Assembly (NCBI GenBank): GCA_020637615.1
Contig: JACKKC010000009.1
Location: 37,746-101,745 of the forward strand
Direction of reading: 5' to 3'
DNA from: Rhodovulum sp.
GTDB lineage: Bacteria; Pseudomonadota; Alphaproteobacteria; Rhodobacterales; Rhodobacteraceae
DNA length: 64,000 nucleotides
This document shows positions 34,026 through 43,130 of the stretch, one piece after another. Position 1 is the first letter of the stretch, and each line of letters opens with the position of its first letter. A program made the translations under genes and the position numbers. Below the pieces are notes generated by a model. That model did not search any database. It worked only from the letters and a program-made list of their open reading frames with translations, and was not told the DNA's origin.

Positions 34026-34748
34026 GTGCCGCCAGCTTCCAGACCCCGGCCGCAGCTCGACGTCCTGCCCCCGCTCGGACGGGCGCGGCAGGTGGCCGAG
34101 GCGCTGTCGCGCTACATCGACGAGGCCGGGCTCGAAGCCGGGGACCGGCTCCCTTCGGAGCGCGAGCTGATGGCGGCGCTCGGCATCGGCCGGTCGAGCC
34201 TGCGCGAGGCGGTGAGCCAGCTCCAGGCCCTCGGCGTGCTCGAGGCCCGCATCGGCAGCGGGACCTATGTCCGCAAGCCGGTTTCGGCCCATACCCTGCA
34301 CCTGCCGCTGTCGATCGAGGCGCGCAACCTCGCCGACGGCCTGATGCTGACCCTCGAGGTCCGCCGCGGCATCGAGGTCGAGGCCTCGATGGCCGCCGCC
34401 CGGCGCCGCACGGCCGAGGACATCGCGCGCATGTCCGACGCCCTCGACGAGATGGAGCGCGTGCATCTCAGCGAGGGCACCTCCGGCCCGGCCGACCTCG
34501 CCTTCCACCTCACGATCTACCAGGCGAGCGGCAACCCGCTCTTCGGCCAGGTGCTCGAACAGCTCCGCGGCCATTTCGAGCGCTTCTGGGACCAGCCCTT
34601 CGACCGGCCGGATTTCGCCGGCCGCTCCTTCCCGTTCCACCGCCAGCTCTTCGAGGCGATCCGCGACGGCGACCCCGCCGCGGCCGCCCGGCACACCCGC
34701 GCCATTCTGGACATCGTCGAAGAGGACATCCGGGACATGAGCCGATGA
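34026..34748 (+). CDS. FadR-subfamily GntR regulator (FCD domain)
   Basis: A 240-residue regulator with an N-terminal GntR winged helix (LPSERELMAALGIGRSSLREAVSQLQALGVLEARIGSGTYV, seen in pieces around residues 40-80) and an all-helical FCD ligand-binding domain (FHLTIYQASGNPLF; FHRQLFEAIRDGD). GTG 34026 follows a GAGAGGGA ribosome-binding sequence. Its TGA overlaps the ATG of the PLP enzyme gene (ATGA), so it heads the six-gene operon to 40075 and probably senses a metabolite of the imported compound. Confidence 0.9.
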   Translation: MPPASRPRPQLDVLPPLGRARQVAEALSRYIDEAGLEAGDRLPSERELMAALGIGRSSLREAVSQLQALGVLEARIGSGTYVRKPVSAHTLHLPLSIEARNLADGLMLTLEVRRGIEVEASMAAARRRTAEDIARMSDALDEMERVHLSEGTSGPADLAFHLTIYQASGNPLFGQVLEQLRGHFERFWDQPFDRPDFAGRSFPFHRQLFEAIRDGDPAAAARHTRAILDIVEEDIRDMSR

Positions 34749-35956
34749 CGATCTCCCGACACGACCTGGAACCCGATCCCGTCGAGGCGGCCCGCCTCCT
34801 CGTCACCCATGACGAGACCCATGCCTTCTCGGCGGTCGCCCCGCCGATCGTGCAGACCTCGCTCTTCACCTTCAAGAGCTACGACGAGATGGTCGCCGCC
34901 TATCGCGGCGAGATCGAGCGGCCGATCTACAGCCGCGGGCTCAACCCCACCGTCCGGCTCTTCGAGGAGATGATCGCCGCGCTCGAAGGCGCCGAGGATG
35001 CGCTGGGCTTCGCGAGCGGCATGGCGGCGATCTCGGCGGCGGTTCTTTCCTTCGTCGGCCCCGGCGACCGCATCGTCGCGGTCCGCAACGTCTATCCCGA
35101 CGCCTTCCGCCTCTTCGGCACGCTGCTGTCGCGCCTGAACGTGACGGTGGAATATGTCGACGGCCGCGATCCCGAAGCACTGGCCGCCGCGCTCGACGGC
35201 GCGAAGCTCCTCTATCTCGAGAGCCCGACCAGCTGGCAGATCGAGGCGCTCGACGTCGGCACCCTCGCCGCCGCCGCGAAGGCGGCCGGCGTCCTCTCGA
35301 TCATCGACAACAGCTGGGCCACGCCGGTCTTCCAGAACCCGCTCGCCCTCGGGGTCGATCTCGTGCTGCATTCGGCCTCGAAATACATCGGCGGCCACAG
35401 CGACGTCGTCGCCGGCGTCGTCGCCGGCCCGCGCGCGCTGATCGACCGCCTGCGGGGCGAGCAGTATCCTTACGTCGGCGGGCGGCTCGCGCCCTTCGAC
35501 GCCTGGCTCCTGGTCCGCGGCCTGCGGACGCTGCCGATCAGGATGCGGGCGCATCAGGAATCCGCGCTCGCCCTCGCGCTCCGCCTCGCCGCTCGGCCCG
35601 AGGTCACGGGCGTCAACCACCCCGGCCTCGGCACCCTGCCGCCGGGGCTGCGCGGCACCTCGGGGCTCTTTTCCTTCGAGCTGGCCGAAGGGATCGACGT
35701 CCGCGCCTTCTGCGACGCGCTGCGCCTCTTCAAGCTCGGGGTGAGCTGGGGCGGCTACGAGAGCCTCGTGGTGCCGGCCGAGGTCGTGCTCCAGCAGAAG
35801 GCCAGGCCGAACTCGGCCCATGCCTTCGGCATCAGCCCGCGCTCCGTTCGCATCCATGTCGGCCTCGAGGGCACCGAGGCGCTCTGGGCCGATCTCGTCG
35901 CCGGATTCGAGGCGGCGCATCACCAGCCGGATTTCAACAGGGGACCGAAGCAATGA
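34745..35956 (+). CDS. Cys/Met-metabolism PLP enzyme (cystathionine lyase/synthase family)
   Basis: A 403-residue fold-type I PLP enzyme of the cystathionine gamma-synthase/beta-lyase/methionine gamma-lyase family. The PLP lysine is Lys213 in HSASKYIGGHSD; the phosphate-binding GFASGMAAIS and YSRGLNPT segments are also seen. These enzymes cleave or form C-S bonds at the beta or gamma carbon; which reaction is catalysed here cannot be told. Its placement between a FadR-type regulator and a carbohydrate-type ABC importer, all linked by 4-bp overlaps, is unusual and suggests that the imported molecule contains a sulfur amino acid or yields one. Confidence 0.85.
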   Translation: MTISRHDLEPDPVEAARLLVTHDETHAFSAVAPPIVQTSLFTFKSYDEMVAAYRGEIERPIYSRGLNPTVRLFEEMIAALEGAEDALGFASGMAAISAAVLSFVGPGDRIVAVRNVYPDAFRLFGTLLSRLNVTVEYVDGRDPEALAAALDGAKLLYLESPTSWQIEALDVGTLAAAAKAAGVLSIIDNSWATPVFQNPLALGVDLVLHSASKYIGGHSDVVAGVVAGPRALIDRLRGEQYPYVGGRLAPFDAWLLVRGLRTLPIRMRAHQESALALALRLAARPEVTGVNHPGLGTLPPGLRGTSGLFSFELAEGIDVRAFCDALRLFKLGVSWGGYESLVVPAEVVLQQKARPNSAHAFGISPRSVRIHVGLEGTEALWADLVAGFEAAHHQPDFNRGPKQ

Positions 35957-37203
35957 AGAGACTGTTCACCACCGCCGCCCTCGCCGCCCTGCTCGCCGGG
36001 CCGGTTTCGGCCGAGACGCTGAAGCTCGTCGAGGTGATCACCAGCCCGCAGCGCACCGAGACGCTGAAGGGGATCGTCGCGGAGTTCGAAGCGGCGAACC
36101 CCGGCACGACCGTCGAGATCATCTCGCTGCCCTGGGGCGAGGCGTTCCAGAAATTCGCCACCATGGTCTCGGCCGGCGACATCCCCGACGTGATCGAGAT
36201 GCCCGACACCTGGGTCTCGCTCTATGCCGGCAACGGCCTGCTCGCCGACCTCTCGCCCTATCTCGCGGAATGGGAGCATACCGACGACCTCTCCGAGCGC
36301 GCCGTGGCCCTCGGCCAGGTCGACGACAAGCCGGTGATGCTGCCCTACGGCTTCTACCTGCGGGCGATGTTCTACAACAAGGACCTGCTCGCGGAGGCGG
36401 GCGTCGAGGCGGTGCCGACCACGATCGACGAGTTCCGCGCCGCCGCCGAGAAGGTCTCGGCGCTTCCCGGCAAGGCCGGCTATTGCATGCGCGGCGGCCC
36501 GGGCGGCCTCAACGGCTGGGTGATGTTCCCCGCGACCGTGGCGGGCGACAACGTCTTCTTCGACGAGGAGGGGAACTCGACCTACGACAGCGAGGCCTGG
36601 GTCGAGGGGCTCACCTGGTTCATCGATCTCTACAAGGACGGGCTCGCGCCCAAGGACAGCGTCAACTGGGGCTTCAACGAGATCGTCGCCGGCTTCTACA
36701 CCGGCCAATGCGCCTTCCTCGACCAGGACCCGGACGCGCTCATCGCCATCGCCGAGCGCATGAAGCCCGAGCAATACGGCGTGACCACCTTCCCGAAGGG
36801 GCCGAGCGGCAAGGCCTTCCCGACGATCGGCTATGCCGGCTGGTCGATGATGGAGCCGAGCGAGAACAAGGATCTCGCCTGGAAGCTCATCGCCATGCTC
36901 GAGGGGCCCGAGGGCAACGTGCCCTGGAACAAGATGACCGGCGCGCTGCCGGCGCTGAAATCGGCCGAGAGCGATCCCTTCTATCAGAGCGAGGCCTTCA
37001 AGGGCTGGTTCGAGGAGCTCGGCGATCCGGACGTGGTGCCGACGACCATGCCAACCTGGCTCGAGGAATTCGCCTTCTTCAAGGACAGCCTGGCGATCTC
37101 CTCCGGGCAGAAGGCGCTCCTGGGCGAGATCACGCCCGAGGAACTCGCGGCGGAATGGGCGGATTACCTGACCAAGGCGCAGCAGAAATACATTTCCCAG
37201 TAG
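35953..37203 (+). CDS. CUT1-type ABC transporter substrate-binding protein
   Basis: A 416-residue periplasmic receptor of the extracellular solute-binding family 1 (MalE/UgpB-like). A signal peptide covers residues 1-20 (TTAALAALLAGPVSA). Features include FEAANPGTTVEIISLPWGEAFQKFATMVSAGDIPDVIEM broken by family spacing, and the late WAMAP-like region WKLIAMLEGPEGN. The ATG overlaps the PLP enzyme stop. It is separated from the permease gene by a 63-bp gap with a strong hairpin, so receptor mRNA may accumulate above permease mRNA. Confidence 0.88.
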   Translation: MKRLFTTAALAALLAGPVSAETLKLVEVITSPQRTETLKGIVAEFEAANPGTTVEIISLPWGEAFQKFATMVSAGDIPDVIEMPDTWVSLYAGNGLLADLSPYLAEWEHTDDLSERAVALGQVDDKPVMLPYGFYLRAMFYNKDLLAEAGVEAVPTTIDEFRAAAEKVSALPGKAGYCMRGGPGGLNGWVMFPATVAGDNVFFDEEGNSTYDSEAWVEGLTWFIDLYKDGLAPKDSVNWGFNEIVAGFYTGQCAFLDQDPDALIAIAERMKPEQYGVTTFPKGPSGKAFPTIGYAGWSMMEPSENKDLAWKLIAMLEGPEGNVPWNKMTGALPALKSAESDPFYQSEAFKGWFEELGDPDVVPTTMPTWLEEFAFFKDSLAISSGQKALLGEITPEELAAEWADYLTKAQQKYISQ

Positions 37204-37218
37204 CGATTTCTCCGGCGT

Positions 37219-37236
37219 CCGGGGCGCGCGCCCCGG
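37219..37236 (+). terminator. Intercistronic hairpin between receptor and permease genes
   Basis: CCGGGGCGC immediately followed by GCGCCCCGG is an 18-nt perfect palindrome 16 bp after the receptor stop. Similar hairpins occupy the equivalent gap in the polyol importer (51946) and the TRAP system (60758). Such stems usually stabilise or partly terminate the receptor message. Confidence 0.5.
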
Positions 37237-37266
37237 GCGCCCCGCTCATTTCGAGGCCTGCTCCCG

Positions 37267-38181
37267 ATGACCCCAGCCCCCCGGCGGCCCTTCCTGCAGC
37301 GGCTCGGCGACCGGGCCGAGCCCTGGCTCTACAGCGCGCCGGCGCTGATCGTCATCACCGCGGTCATGCTGGTGCCGCTCGTGGTCGGCATCTCCTATGC
37401 CTTCCGCGACGTGCAAATCCTCAACCCCTTCTCGGGGGGCTTCGTCGGGCTCGACCATTTCCGCGCGCTCGCCGGGGACAAGGCCTTCCGGGTGGCGCTG
37501 GTCAACACCTTCTGGTGGACGGTCCTGACGGTGCTCATCCAGCTGCTCTTCGGGCTGATCCTGGCGCTTCTGCTCGACACGCCCTTCCGCGGCCGCGGCA
37601 TCGCGCAGGCGCTGGTGTTCCTGCCCTGGGCGGTGCCGACCTTCCTGACCGGCCTCAACTGGGCCTGGCTCTTCAACCCGACCATCGGCCCGCTGCCGCA
37701 CTGGCTCCATGCGCTCGGCCTGCTCGCGGAGCCGAGCAACATCCTCTCCGACCCGAACCTCGCGCTCTGGGGGCCGATCACCGCCGCGGTCTGGTGGGGC
37801 ATCCCCTTCTTCGCGATCACGCTGCTGGCCGCGCTCCAGTCGATCCCCTCGGATCTCTACGAGGCCGCCGCCATCGACGGCGCCAATCCGTTCCAGCGCT
37901 TCTGGTCGATCACGCTGCCCTTCCTCGCGCCGGTGATCGCGATCACCGTGCTCCTGCGCACGGTCTGGGTCGCGAACTTCACCGACCTGATCATCGTCAT
38001 GACCGGCGGCGGCCCGGCGGACCGCACCCAGACGGTGGCGAGCTACATCTTCACCCAGGCGTTCAAGCGGCTCGACTTCGGCTATGCCTCGGCGATCTCG
38101 CTGGTCCTGCTCTTCCTGCTGCTCGCCTATGCCCTGCTCATCCTGCTGCTCCGCCAGCGTCTCATCGACCGGGACAAGTAG
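37267..38181 (+). CDS. CUT1 ABC transporter permease (MalF-like)
   Basis: A 304-residue membrane protein with six predicted helices and the EAA loop (YEAAAIDGANPFQRFWSITLP split by family spacing), placing it in the MalF/UgpA group. A GAGG ribosome-binding sequence lies about nine nt before the ATG. It directly precedes the second permease. Confidence 0.9.
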   Translation: MTPAPRRPFLQRLGDRAEPWLYSAPALIVITAVMLVPLVVGISYAFRDVQILNPFSGGFVGLDHFRALAGDKAFRVALVNTFWWTVLTVLIQLLFGLILALLLDTPFRGRGIAQALVFLPWAVPTFLTGLNWAWLFNPTIGPLPHWLHALGLLAEPSNILSDPNLALWGPITAAVWWGIPFFAITLLAALQSIPSDLYEAAAIDGANPFQRFWSITLPFLAPVIAITVLLRTVWVANFTDLIIVMTGGGPADRTQTVASYIFTQAFKRLDFGYASAISLVLLFLLLAYALLILLLRQRLIDRDK

Positions 38182-39006
38182 ATGCGCGCCATCGGCACCC
38201 TCGCCCACCGCCTCGCGATCCTCGTCTATATCGCCTTCGCGCTCTTCCCGCTCTTCTGGCTGGTCAAGGTCTCGGTGACCCCGAACGACCTGCTCTATTC
38301 CGAGGGCATCCGGCTCTGGCCCTCGCGCACGACCTTCGAGCATTTCCGGTTCGTGCTCGCCCATTCGGACTTCCCGCTCTTCTTCCGCAACAGCCTGATC
38401 GTCTCCCTCGCGACCGCCTTCGCCGCGACCACGCTCGCCGGCTTCGCCGGCTACGCGCTCTCGCGCTTCGCCTTCCGCGGCAAGCTGACGGTCTCCGGGC
38501 TCCTGCTCGTCACCCAGATGTTCCCGCTCGTCATGCTGGTGGCGCCGATCTTCAAGCTGCTCTCGCCGCTCGGGCTCACCAATTCGCTGACCGGCCTCGT
38601 GGTGGTCTATGTCGCCTTCAACGTCCCCTTCGCCTGCTTCCTGATGCAATCCTTCTTCGACGGCATCCCCCGCGACCTCGAAGAGGCGGCGATGATCGAC
38701 GGCGCCTCGCGCTTCGGCGCCTTCCGCCAGATCATCCTGCCGCTGACCCTGCCGGGCATCGCCGCCACCGTCGGCTTCGTCTTCACCGCGGCCTGGAGCG
38801 AGATGATCTTCGCGCTCATGCTCATCTCCTCGAACGAGAAGGCGACCTTCCCCGTCGGGCTGCTCTCCTTCGTCTCCAAGTTCTCGGTCGATTTCGGGCA
38901 GATGATGGCGGCGGGCGTGCTCGCGCTCATCCCCGCCTGCCTCTTCTTCCTCCTCATCCAGCGGTATCTGGTCCAGGGCCTGACCGCCGGCGCCGTGAAG
39001 GGATAG
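38182..39006 (+). CDS. CUT1 ABC transporter permease (MalG-like)
   Basis: A 274-residue MalG/UgpE-type permease with six helices and the EAA loop (LEEAAMIDGASRFGAFRQII). The ATG directly abuts the stop of the first permease gene, so both are made from one message. The C-terminus GLTAGAVKG is the usual ending of this family. Confidence 0.9.
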   Translation: MRAIGTLAHRLAILVYIAFALFPLFWLVKVSVTPNDLLYSEGIRLWPSRTTFEHFRFVLAHSDFPLFFRNSLIVSLATAFAATTLAGFAGYALSRFAFRGKLTVSGLLLVTQMFPLVMLVAPIFKLLSPLGLTNSLTGLVVVYVAFNVPFACFLMQSFFDGIPRDLEEAAMIDGASRFGAFRQIILPLTLPGIAATVGFVFTAAWSEMIFALMLISSNEKATFPVGLLSFVSKFSVDFGQMMAAGVLALIPACLFFLLIQRYLVQGLTAGAVKG

Positions 39007-39010
39007 CCCC

Positions 39011-40075
39011 ATGGCCACCATCGACATCCGTTCCGTCTCCAAGGCCTATGGCGGCCATGCGCCGGTCCTGACCGACATCGACCTCTCGATCCGCGACGGG
39101 GAATTCATCGTGCTCGTGGGCCCCTCGGGCTGCGGCAAGTCCACGCTCCTGCGCATGATCGCCGGCCTCGAGGCGATCAGCGCCGGCACCATCGCGATCG
39201 GCGGCCGCGTGGTGAACGACCTCGCCCCGAAGGCGCGGGACATCGCCATGGTCTTCCAGAGCTATGCGCTCTACCCGCACATGACCGTGGCCGAGAACAT
39301 GACCTACAGCCTGCGCCTGAAGAAGACGCCCAGGGCCACGGTCGCCGAGAAGCTCGAGGCCGCCTCCCGGAAGCTCGGGCTCGACGCCTTCCTCGCCCGC
39401 AAGCCCAAGGCGCTCTCCGGCGGCCAGCGCCAGCGCGTCGCCATGGGCCGCGCCATCGTGCGCGCGCCCAAGGCCTTCCTCTTCGACGAGCCGCTCTCCA
39501 ATCTCGACGCCCGCCTCCGCGAGCAGATGCGCGCCGAGATCCGCAAGCTCCACGCCGGCCTCGGCGCCACCTCGATCTATGTCACCCACGACCAGGTCGA
39601 GGCGATGACGCTCGCCGACCGCATCGTCGCCATGCATGGCGGCATCATCCAGCAGGTCGGCTCGCCGCTCGATCTCTACGACCGCCCGGCCAATCTCTTC
39701 GTCGCGGGCTTCATCGGCTCGCCCGGCATGAACTTCCTTCCCGGCCGCTGGGACGCCGGCGCGCGCGCCGTCCGCCTTTCCGACGACAGCGCCCTCCCGG
39801 TCGAGCGCGCGATCGATCTGCCGGACGGGAGTGCCGTCACCGTGGGCGTGCGCCCCGAGCATGTGGGGCTCGGCGGCGACGGCGGCCTCGCCGCTGCGGT
39901 GGATCTGGTGGAGCCGACCGGGCACGGGATCATCCTGCACCTGCGGCTCCAGGACCAGCCGTTCAAGGCGCTGACCACCGATCGGCGCTACCTCACGCCG
40001 CAGGAGAGCGTCAGGGTGACCATGCCCGCCGATCGGCTCCACCTCTTCGACGGCAACGGCGACCGGATCGCCTGA
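39011..40075 (+). CDS. CUT1 ABC transporter ATP-binding protein (MalK/UgpC-like)
   Basis: A 354-residue ATPase: Walker A GPSGCGKST (about 38-46), Q-loop FQSYALYPHMT, signature LSGGQRQRVAMGRAI, Walker B FLFDEPLSNLD, H-loop VTHDQ, and a C-terminal TOBE-like regulatory domain with GVRPEH. The product powers the two permeases encoded just upstream. Long repeat copy B begins about 30 bp after its stop. Confidence 0.92.
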   Translation: MATIDIRSVSKAYGGHAPVLTDIDLSIRDGEFIVLVGPSGCGKSTLLRMIAGLEAISAGTIAIGGRVVNDLAPKARDIAMVFQSYALYPHMTVAENMTYSLRLKKTPRATVAEKLEAASRKLGLDAFLARKPKALSGGQRQRVAMGRAIVRAPKAFLFDEPLSNLDARLREQMRAEIRKLHAGLGATSIYVTHDQVEAMTLADRIVAMHGGIIQQVGSPLDLYDRPANLFVAGFIGSPGMNFLPGRWDAGARAVRLSDDSALPVERAIDLPDGSAVTVGVRPEHVGLGGDGGLAAAVDLVEPTGHGIILHLRLQDQPFKALTTDRRYLTPQESVRVTMPADRLHLFDGNGDRIA

Positions 40076-40106
40076 TACGGGCAGCCTTCCGCCCGACCGG
40101 GCCTCG

Positions 40107-40349
40107 GGTCGGAAAAAGGCCGCGCCCCGCGCGGCCCGCGCCGCAGGCCCCCGGACCGGAAAGGCGAGGCGCCGGTGGCGCGTCGCCCGGTCCGGTCGCC
40201 CGAAGGCGCGAGCCGCAGGGCGAGGGGGTGCAGCGTCACCGCCGGTCGAAGATCGGGGCGGGACGGCCCAGGACGGTGCGCAATGCGCGCCGGCCCCCGG
40301 CAGGGCCGGCGCGGCCCGATCGCCACGGGTCGATCGGGCTGGGGACACC
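40107..40349 (+). repeat. Long intergenic repeat, copy B
   Basis: About 243 bp. It begins GGAAAAAGGCCGCGCCCCGC and ends ATCGGGCTGGGGACACC; the middle includes GCGAGCCGCAGGGCGAGG, GTGCAGCGTCACCG and GTGCGCAATGCGCGCCGGCC. It is close to copy C and to the inverted copy A at 16873-17093. Confidence 0.85.
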
Positions 40350-40440
40350 CCGACCGCGGACGCGGCAGGAGCCGCCGGCAAAGGCTGTTGGTATCTACAC
40401 CTTTTCGACCGACCGACCCTGCGGCCCAAGCCGGTTCTCC

Positions 40441-40680
40441 GGACAGGGGAAAAGGCCGCGCCCCCGCGGCCGCCACGCCTTCCCCGGACCGGAAGGCGGG
40501 GCGCCAGTGGCGCGTCGCCCGTCCGGTCGCCCGAAGGCGCGAGCCGCAGGGCGAGGGAGGTGCAGCGTCACCGTCGGTCGAGGATCGGGACGCGCGGCCC
40601 TGGACGGTGCGCAATGCGCGCCGGCCCCCGGCAGGGCCGGCGCGGCCCGATCGCCACGGGTCGATCGGGCTGGGGACACT
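40441..40680 (+). repeat. Long intergenic repeat, copy C
   Basis: About 240 bp, the same order of segments as copy B with scattered substitutions and one-base differences; the last 70 bp (from GTGCGCAATG to GGGGACAC) are almost identical to copy B. The two copies are direct repeats with a 334-bp period. Confidence 0.85.
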
Positions 40681-40831
40681 GGCCCGGACGCGTCCCTCCG
40701 GCCAGCCGGCACGAGGCCGTGCCTCGCTGCTACTGGTCCGGAATCTCCCCTGCGGGCAGGATCCCCATTGCGGAGGGCGGCGCAGTCATGGTCCCTGTCG
40801 GACAAGACCAGAGACAGGAAAGGAAGCGGGT

Positions 40832-42285
40832 ATGAAGTTCCAGCCGAAGGCCAGCCATTTCATCGACGGGGAATATGTCGAGGATACGGCCGGTGCGCCG
40901 ATCGACGTCGTCTATCCCGCGACCGGCGAGATCATCGCGCGCCTGCATTCGGCCACCCCCGCGATCGTGGACAGGGCGCTGGCCGCGGCGAAGGATGCGC
41001 AGAAGGCCTGGGAGGCGATGACCGGGACCGAGCGCGGCCGCGTGCTGCGCCGCGCCGCCGACATCATGCGCGACCGCAACCACGAGCTCTCGGTGATCGA
41101 GACCCACGACACCGGCAAGCCGATCCAGGAAACCACCGTCGGCCGACGCGACCTCCGGGGCGGATGCGCTGGAATATTTCGGCGGGCTGGCGCCCAGCCT
41201 GACCGGCGAGCACATCCCGCTGGCGGGGGGGGACTTCGCCTATACGATCCGCGAGGCGCTCGGCGTCTGCGTCGGCATCGGGGCCTGGAACTACCCGACC
41301 CAGATCGCCTGCTGGAAGGGCGCGCCGGCGCTGGCCTGCGGCAATACCATGGTGTTCAAGCCCTCGGAGACCACGCCGCTCTCGGCGCTGAAGGTCGCCG
41401 AGATCCTGGTCGAGGCCGGGGCGCCCAAGGGCGTCTACAACGTCGTGCAGGGCTATGGCGACGTGGGGGCGGCGCTCGTGACCGACCCCCGCGTGGCCAA
41501 GGTGTCGCTAACGGCTCGGTGCCGACGGGGCGCAAGGTCTATGCCGCCGCCGCCGGCGGGATGAAGCATGTCACGATGGAGCTGGGCGGCAAGTCGCCGA
41601 TGATCGTCTTCGACGATGCGGATGTGGAGAACGCGGTTTCCGGCGCGATCCTCGGCAATTTCTATTCGTCGGGCCAGGTCTGCTCGAACGGCACCCGCGT
41701 CTTCGTGCAGGAAGGCATCAAGGAGGCCTTCCTGACCCGCCTCGCCGAACGCCTGGCCAAGGCCAGGATCGGCGATCCGATGGATCCGGAGGTCAGCTTC
41801 GGCCCGGTGGTCAGCCAGGGCCAGATGGAGATCGTCAAGGGCTACATCGCCAAGGCGGTCGCGGAAGGCGCGCGGCTGGTCTTCGGCGGCCGCCAGCTCG
41901 ACCGGGCCGGGTTCTACCTCGAGCCGACGGTCTTTGCCGACGTGACCGACGACATGACCATCGCCCGCGAGGAGATCTTCGGCCCGGTCATGTCGGTCCT
42001 GGATTTCGCCAGCGAGGAGGAGGTGATGGCCCGCGCCAATGCCACCGAATTCGGCCTCGCCGCCGGCGTCTTCACCCGCGACCTGAGCCGCGCGCATCGC
42101 GTGGTCCGCGGCTTCGAGGCCGGCACCTGCTACATCAACACCTATAACCTCGCCCCGGTGGAGGCCCCCTTCGGCGGGTCGAAGATGTCTGCATCGGGCG
42201 CGAGAACTCGAAGCTCGCGATCAACCACTACAGCGAGCTGAAGACCGTCTATGTCTCGATGAACGATGTGGAAGCGCCCTATTGA
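40832..42285 (+). pseudogene. betB: Betaine-aldehyde dehydrogenase with three single-base frameshifts
   Basis: BetB oxidises betaine aldehyde to glycine betaine. Fragments in three frames together give a complete BetB: start MKFQPKASHFIDGEYV, then [25 protein letters not shown], the catalytic Cys in SSGQVCSNGTRVF, and end MNDVEAPY. The frame breaks are an extra G at 41141-41142 (GTCGGCC for GTCGCC), a missing G at 41513-41514 (ACGG for ACGGG), and a missing G at 42190-42191 (TCTGC for TCTGGC). All occur in short G runs, so sequencing error is a real possibility; if they are true, betaine cannot be made from choline by this copy. Confidence 0.88.
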
Positions 42286-42391
42286 GGCGAGCCGGAGGGC
42301 CCGGCCCCGCGCCGGGCGCCCGATCCTTCCCAAAGCCCGCGGAAGCCGGGGCGGGCCGCCGGGGTCCGGCCCGCCCGCAGACGGGCGCGCG

Positions 42392-43123
42392 TCAGCGGAT
42401 GGAATAGCCGCCGTCGGCCATGAGGTTCTCGCCGTTGACGATGCCGGCCGCCTCGGAGGCGAGATAGAGCGCCGCCGCCGCGATCTCGCCGGGCCGGGCG
42501 AAGCGGCCGACCGGGATCTCCTGGCGCATGCGCACGCCCTTCTCGCCCGACCAGCCGACCAGCGCCATCGGCGTCTCGACCACCGTCGGCGAGATCGCGT
42601 TGACGGTGATGCCGTGTCGCGCCCATTCCAGCGCCAGGACCTTGGTCAGCCCGATGAGGCCCGCCTTGCTCGAGCCATAGGCCGCGTGCTCGGCGATGGC
42701 GATCACCGCCGCCTGCGAGGCGATGTTGACCACGCGCCCGCGACCGGAAGCCTTCAGGAAGGGCAGCGCCGCCACGGCGGTGAGCCAGGGCGCCCGTAGG
42801 TTGATCGCATGGGTGCGGTCCCAGTCGGCGACCGACTGTTCCTCGGCCGGCGCGACGATCCCGAGCCCGGCGTTGTTGATCAGGATGTCGATGCCGCGGT
42901 CCCGGCCGATCGCCGCGACGGTCCGCGCGATGGCCTCGGGGTCGAGCAGGTCGAGCAGGTCGCTCCGGTGCCCCTCCCCGAGCCGGGCCGCGAGCCCGCC
43001 GCAATCGACGATGTCGACCAGCGCGAGGCGGGCGCCCGCCGCGGCGAAGGTCTCGGCCATGGCGGCGCCGATGCCGCCGCCGGCGCCGGTGATGAGCGCG
43101 GTCAGTCCCGAGAGGTCTGCCAT
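42392..43123 (-). CDS. Short-chain dehydrogenase/reductase 1
   Basis: A 243-residue classical SDR. NAD(P)-binding TGAGGGIG (residues 12-19), LINNAG (81-86), and catalytic Ser136, Tyr149 and Lys153 (YGSSK) are intact. An Asp at the end of the second strand (LVDIVD) favours NAD+. It is the last gene of the minus-strand polyol island, eight bases past the next SDR. Likely oxidises a sugar alcohol or sugar; the substrate is not determinable. Confidence 0.87.
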   Translation of the reverse strand: MADLSGLTALITGAGGGIGAAMAETFAAAGARLALVDIVDCGGLAARLGEGHRSDLLDLLDPEAIARTVAAIGRDRGIDILINNAGLGIVAPAEEQSVADWDRTHAINLRAPWLTAVAALPFLKASGRGRVVNIASQAAVIAIAEHAAYGSSKAGLIGLTKVLALEWARHGITVNAISPTVVETPMALVGWSGEKGVRMRQEIPVGRFARPGEIAAAALYLASEAAGIVNGENLMADGGYSIR

Positions 43124-43130
43124 CGCCGCC

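Larger units (their letters stand above)
40076..40831. other. 756-bp gene-free stretch with two direct long repeats
   Basis: No gene is supported. Two copies of the long repeat lie head to tail (40107-40349 and 40441-40680), separated by about 90 bp that include GGTATCTACACCTTTTCG. The last 150 bp before betB carry its promoter and an AGGAAAGGAAG ribosome-binding sequence. Open frames across the repeats give Arg/Gly/Pro-rich text present in both copies and not protein-like. Confidence 0.75.

Noticed and set aside
37246..39042. A 598-codon minus-strand frame opposite two ABC permease genes
   Set aside because: The translation is dominated by Glu, Arg, Asp and Gln, the mirror image of hydrophobic permease codons; no family features.
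40107..40680. The two direct repeats considered as a CRISPR-like or tandem satellite array
   Set aside because: Units are about 240 bp with only two copies and a 90-bp spacer; no short regular repeats, no cas genes.
40107..40700. Arg/Gly/Pro-rich frames across long repeats B and C considered as genes
   Set aside because: They exist only inside the repeats, recur with them, and have no protein-like composition or ribosome-binding site.
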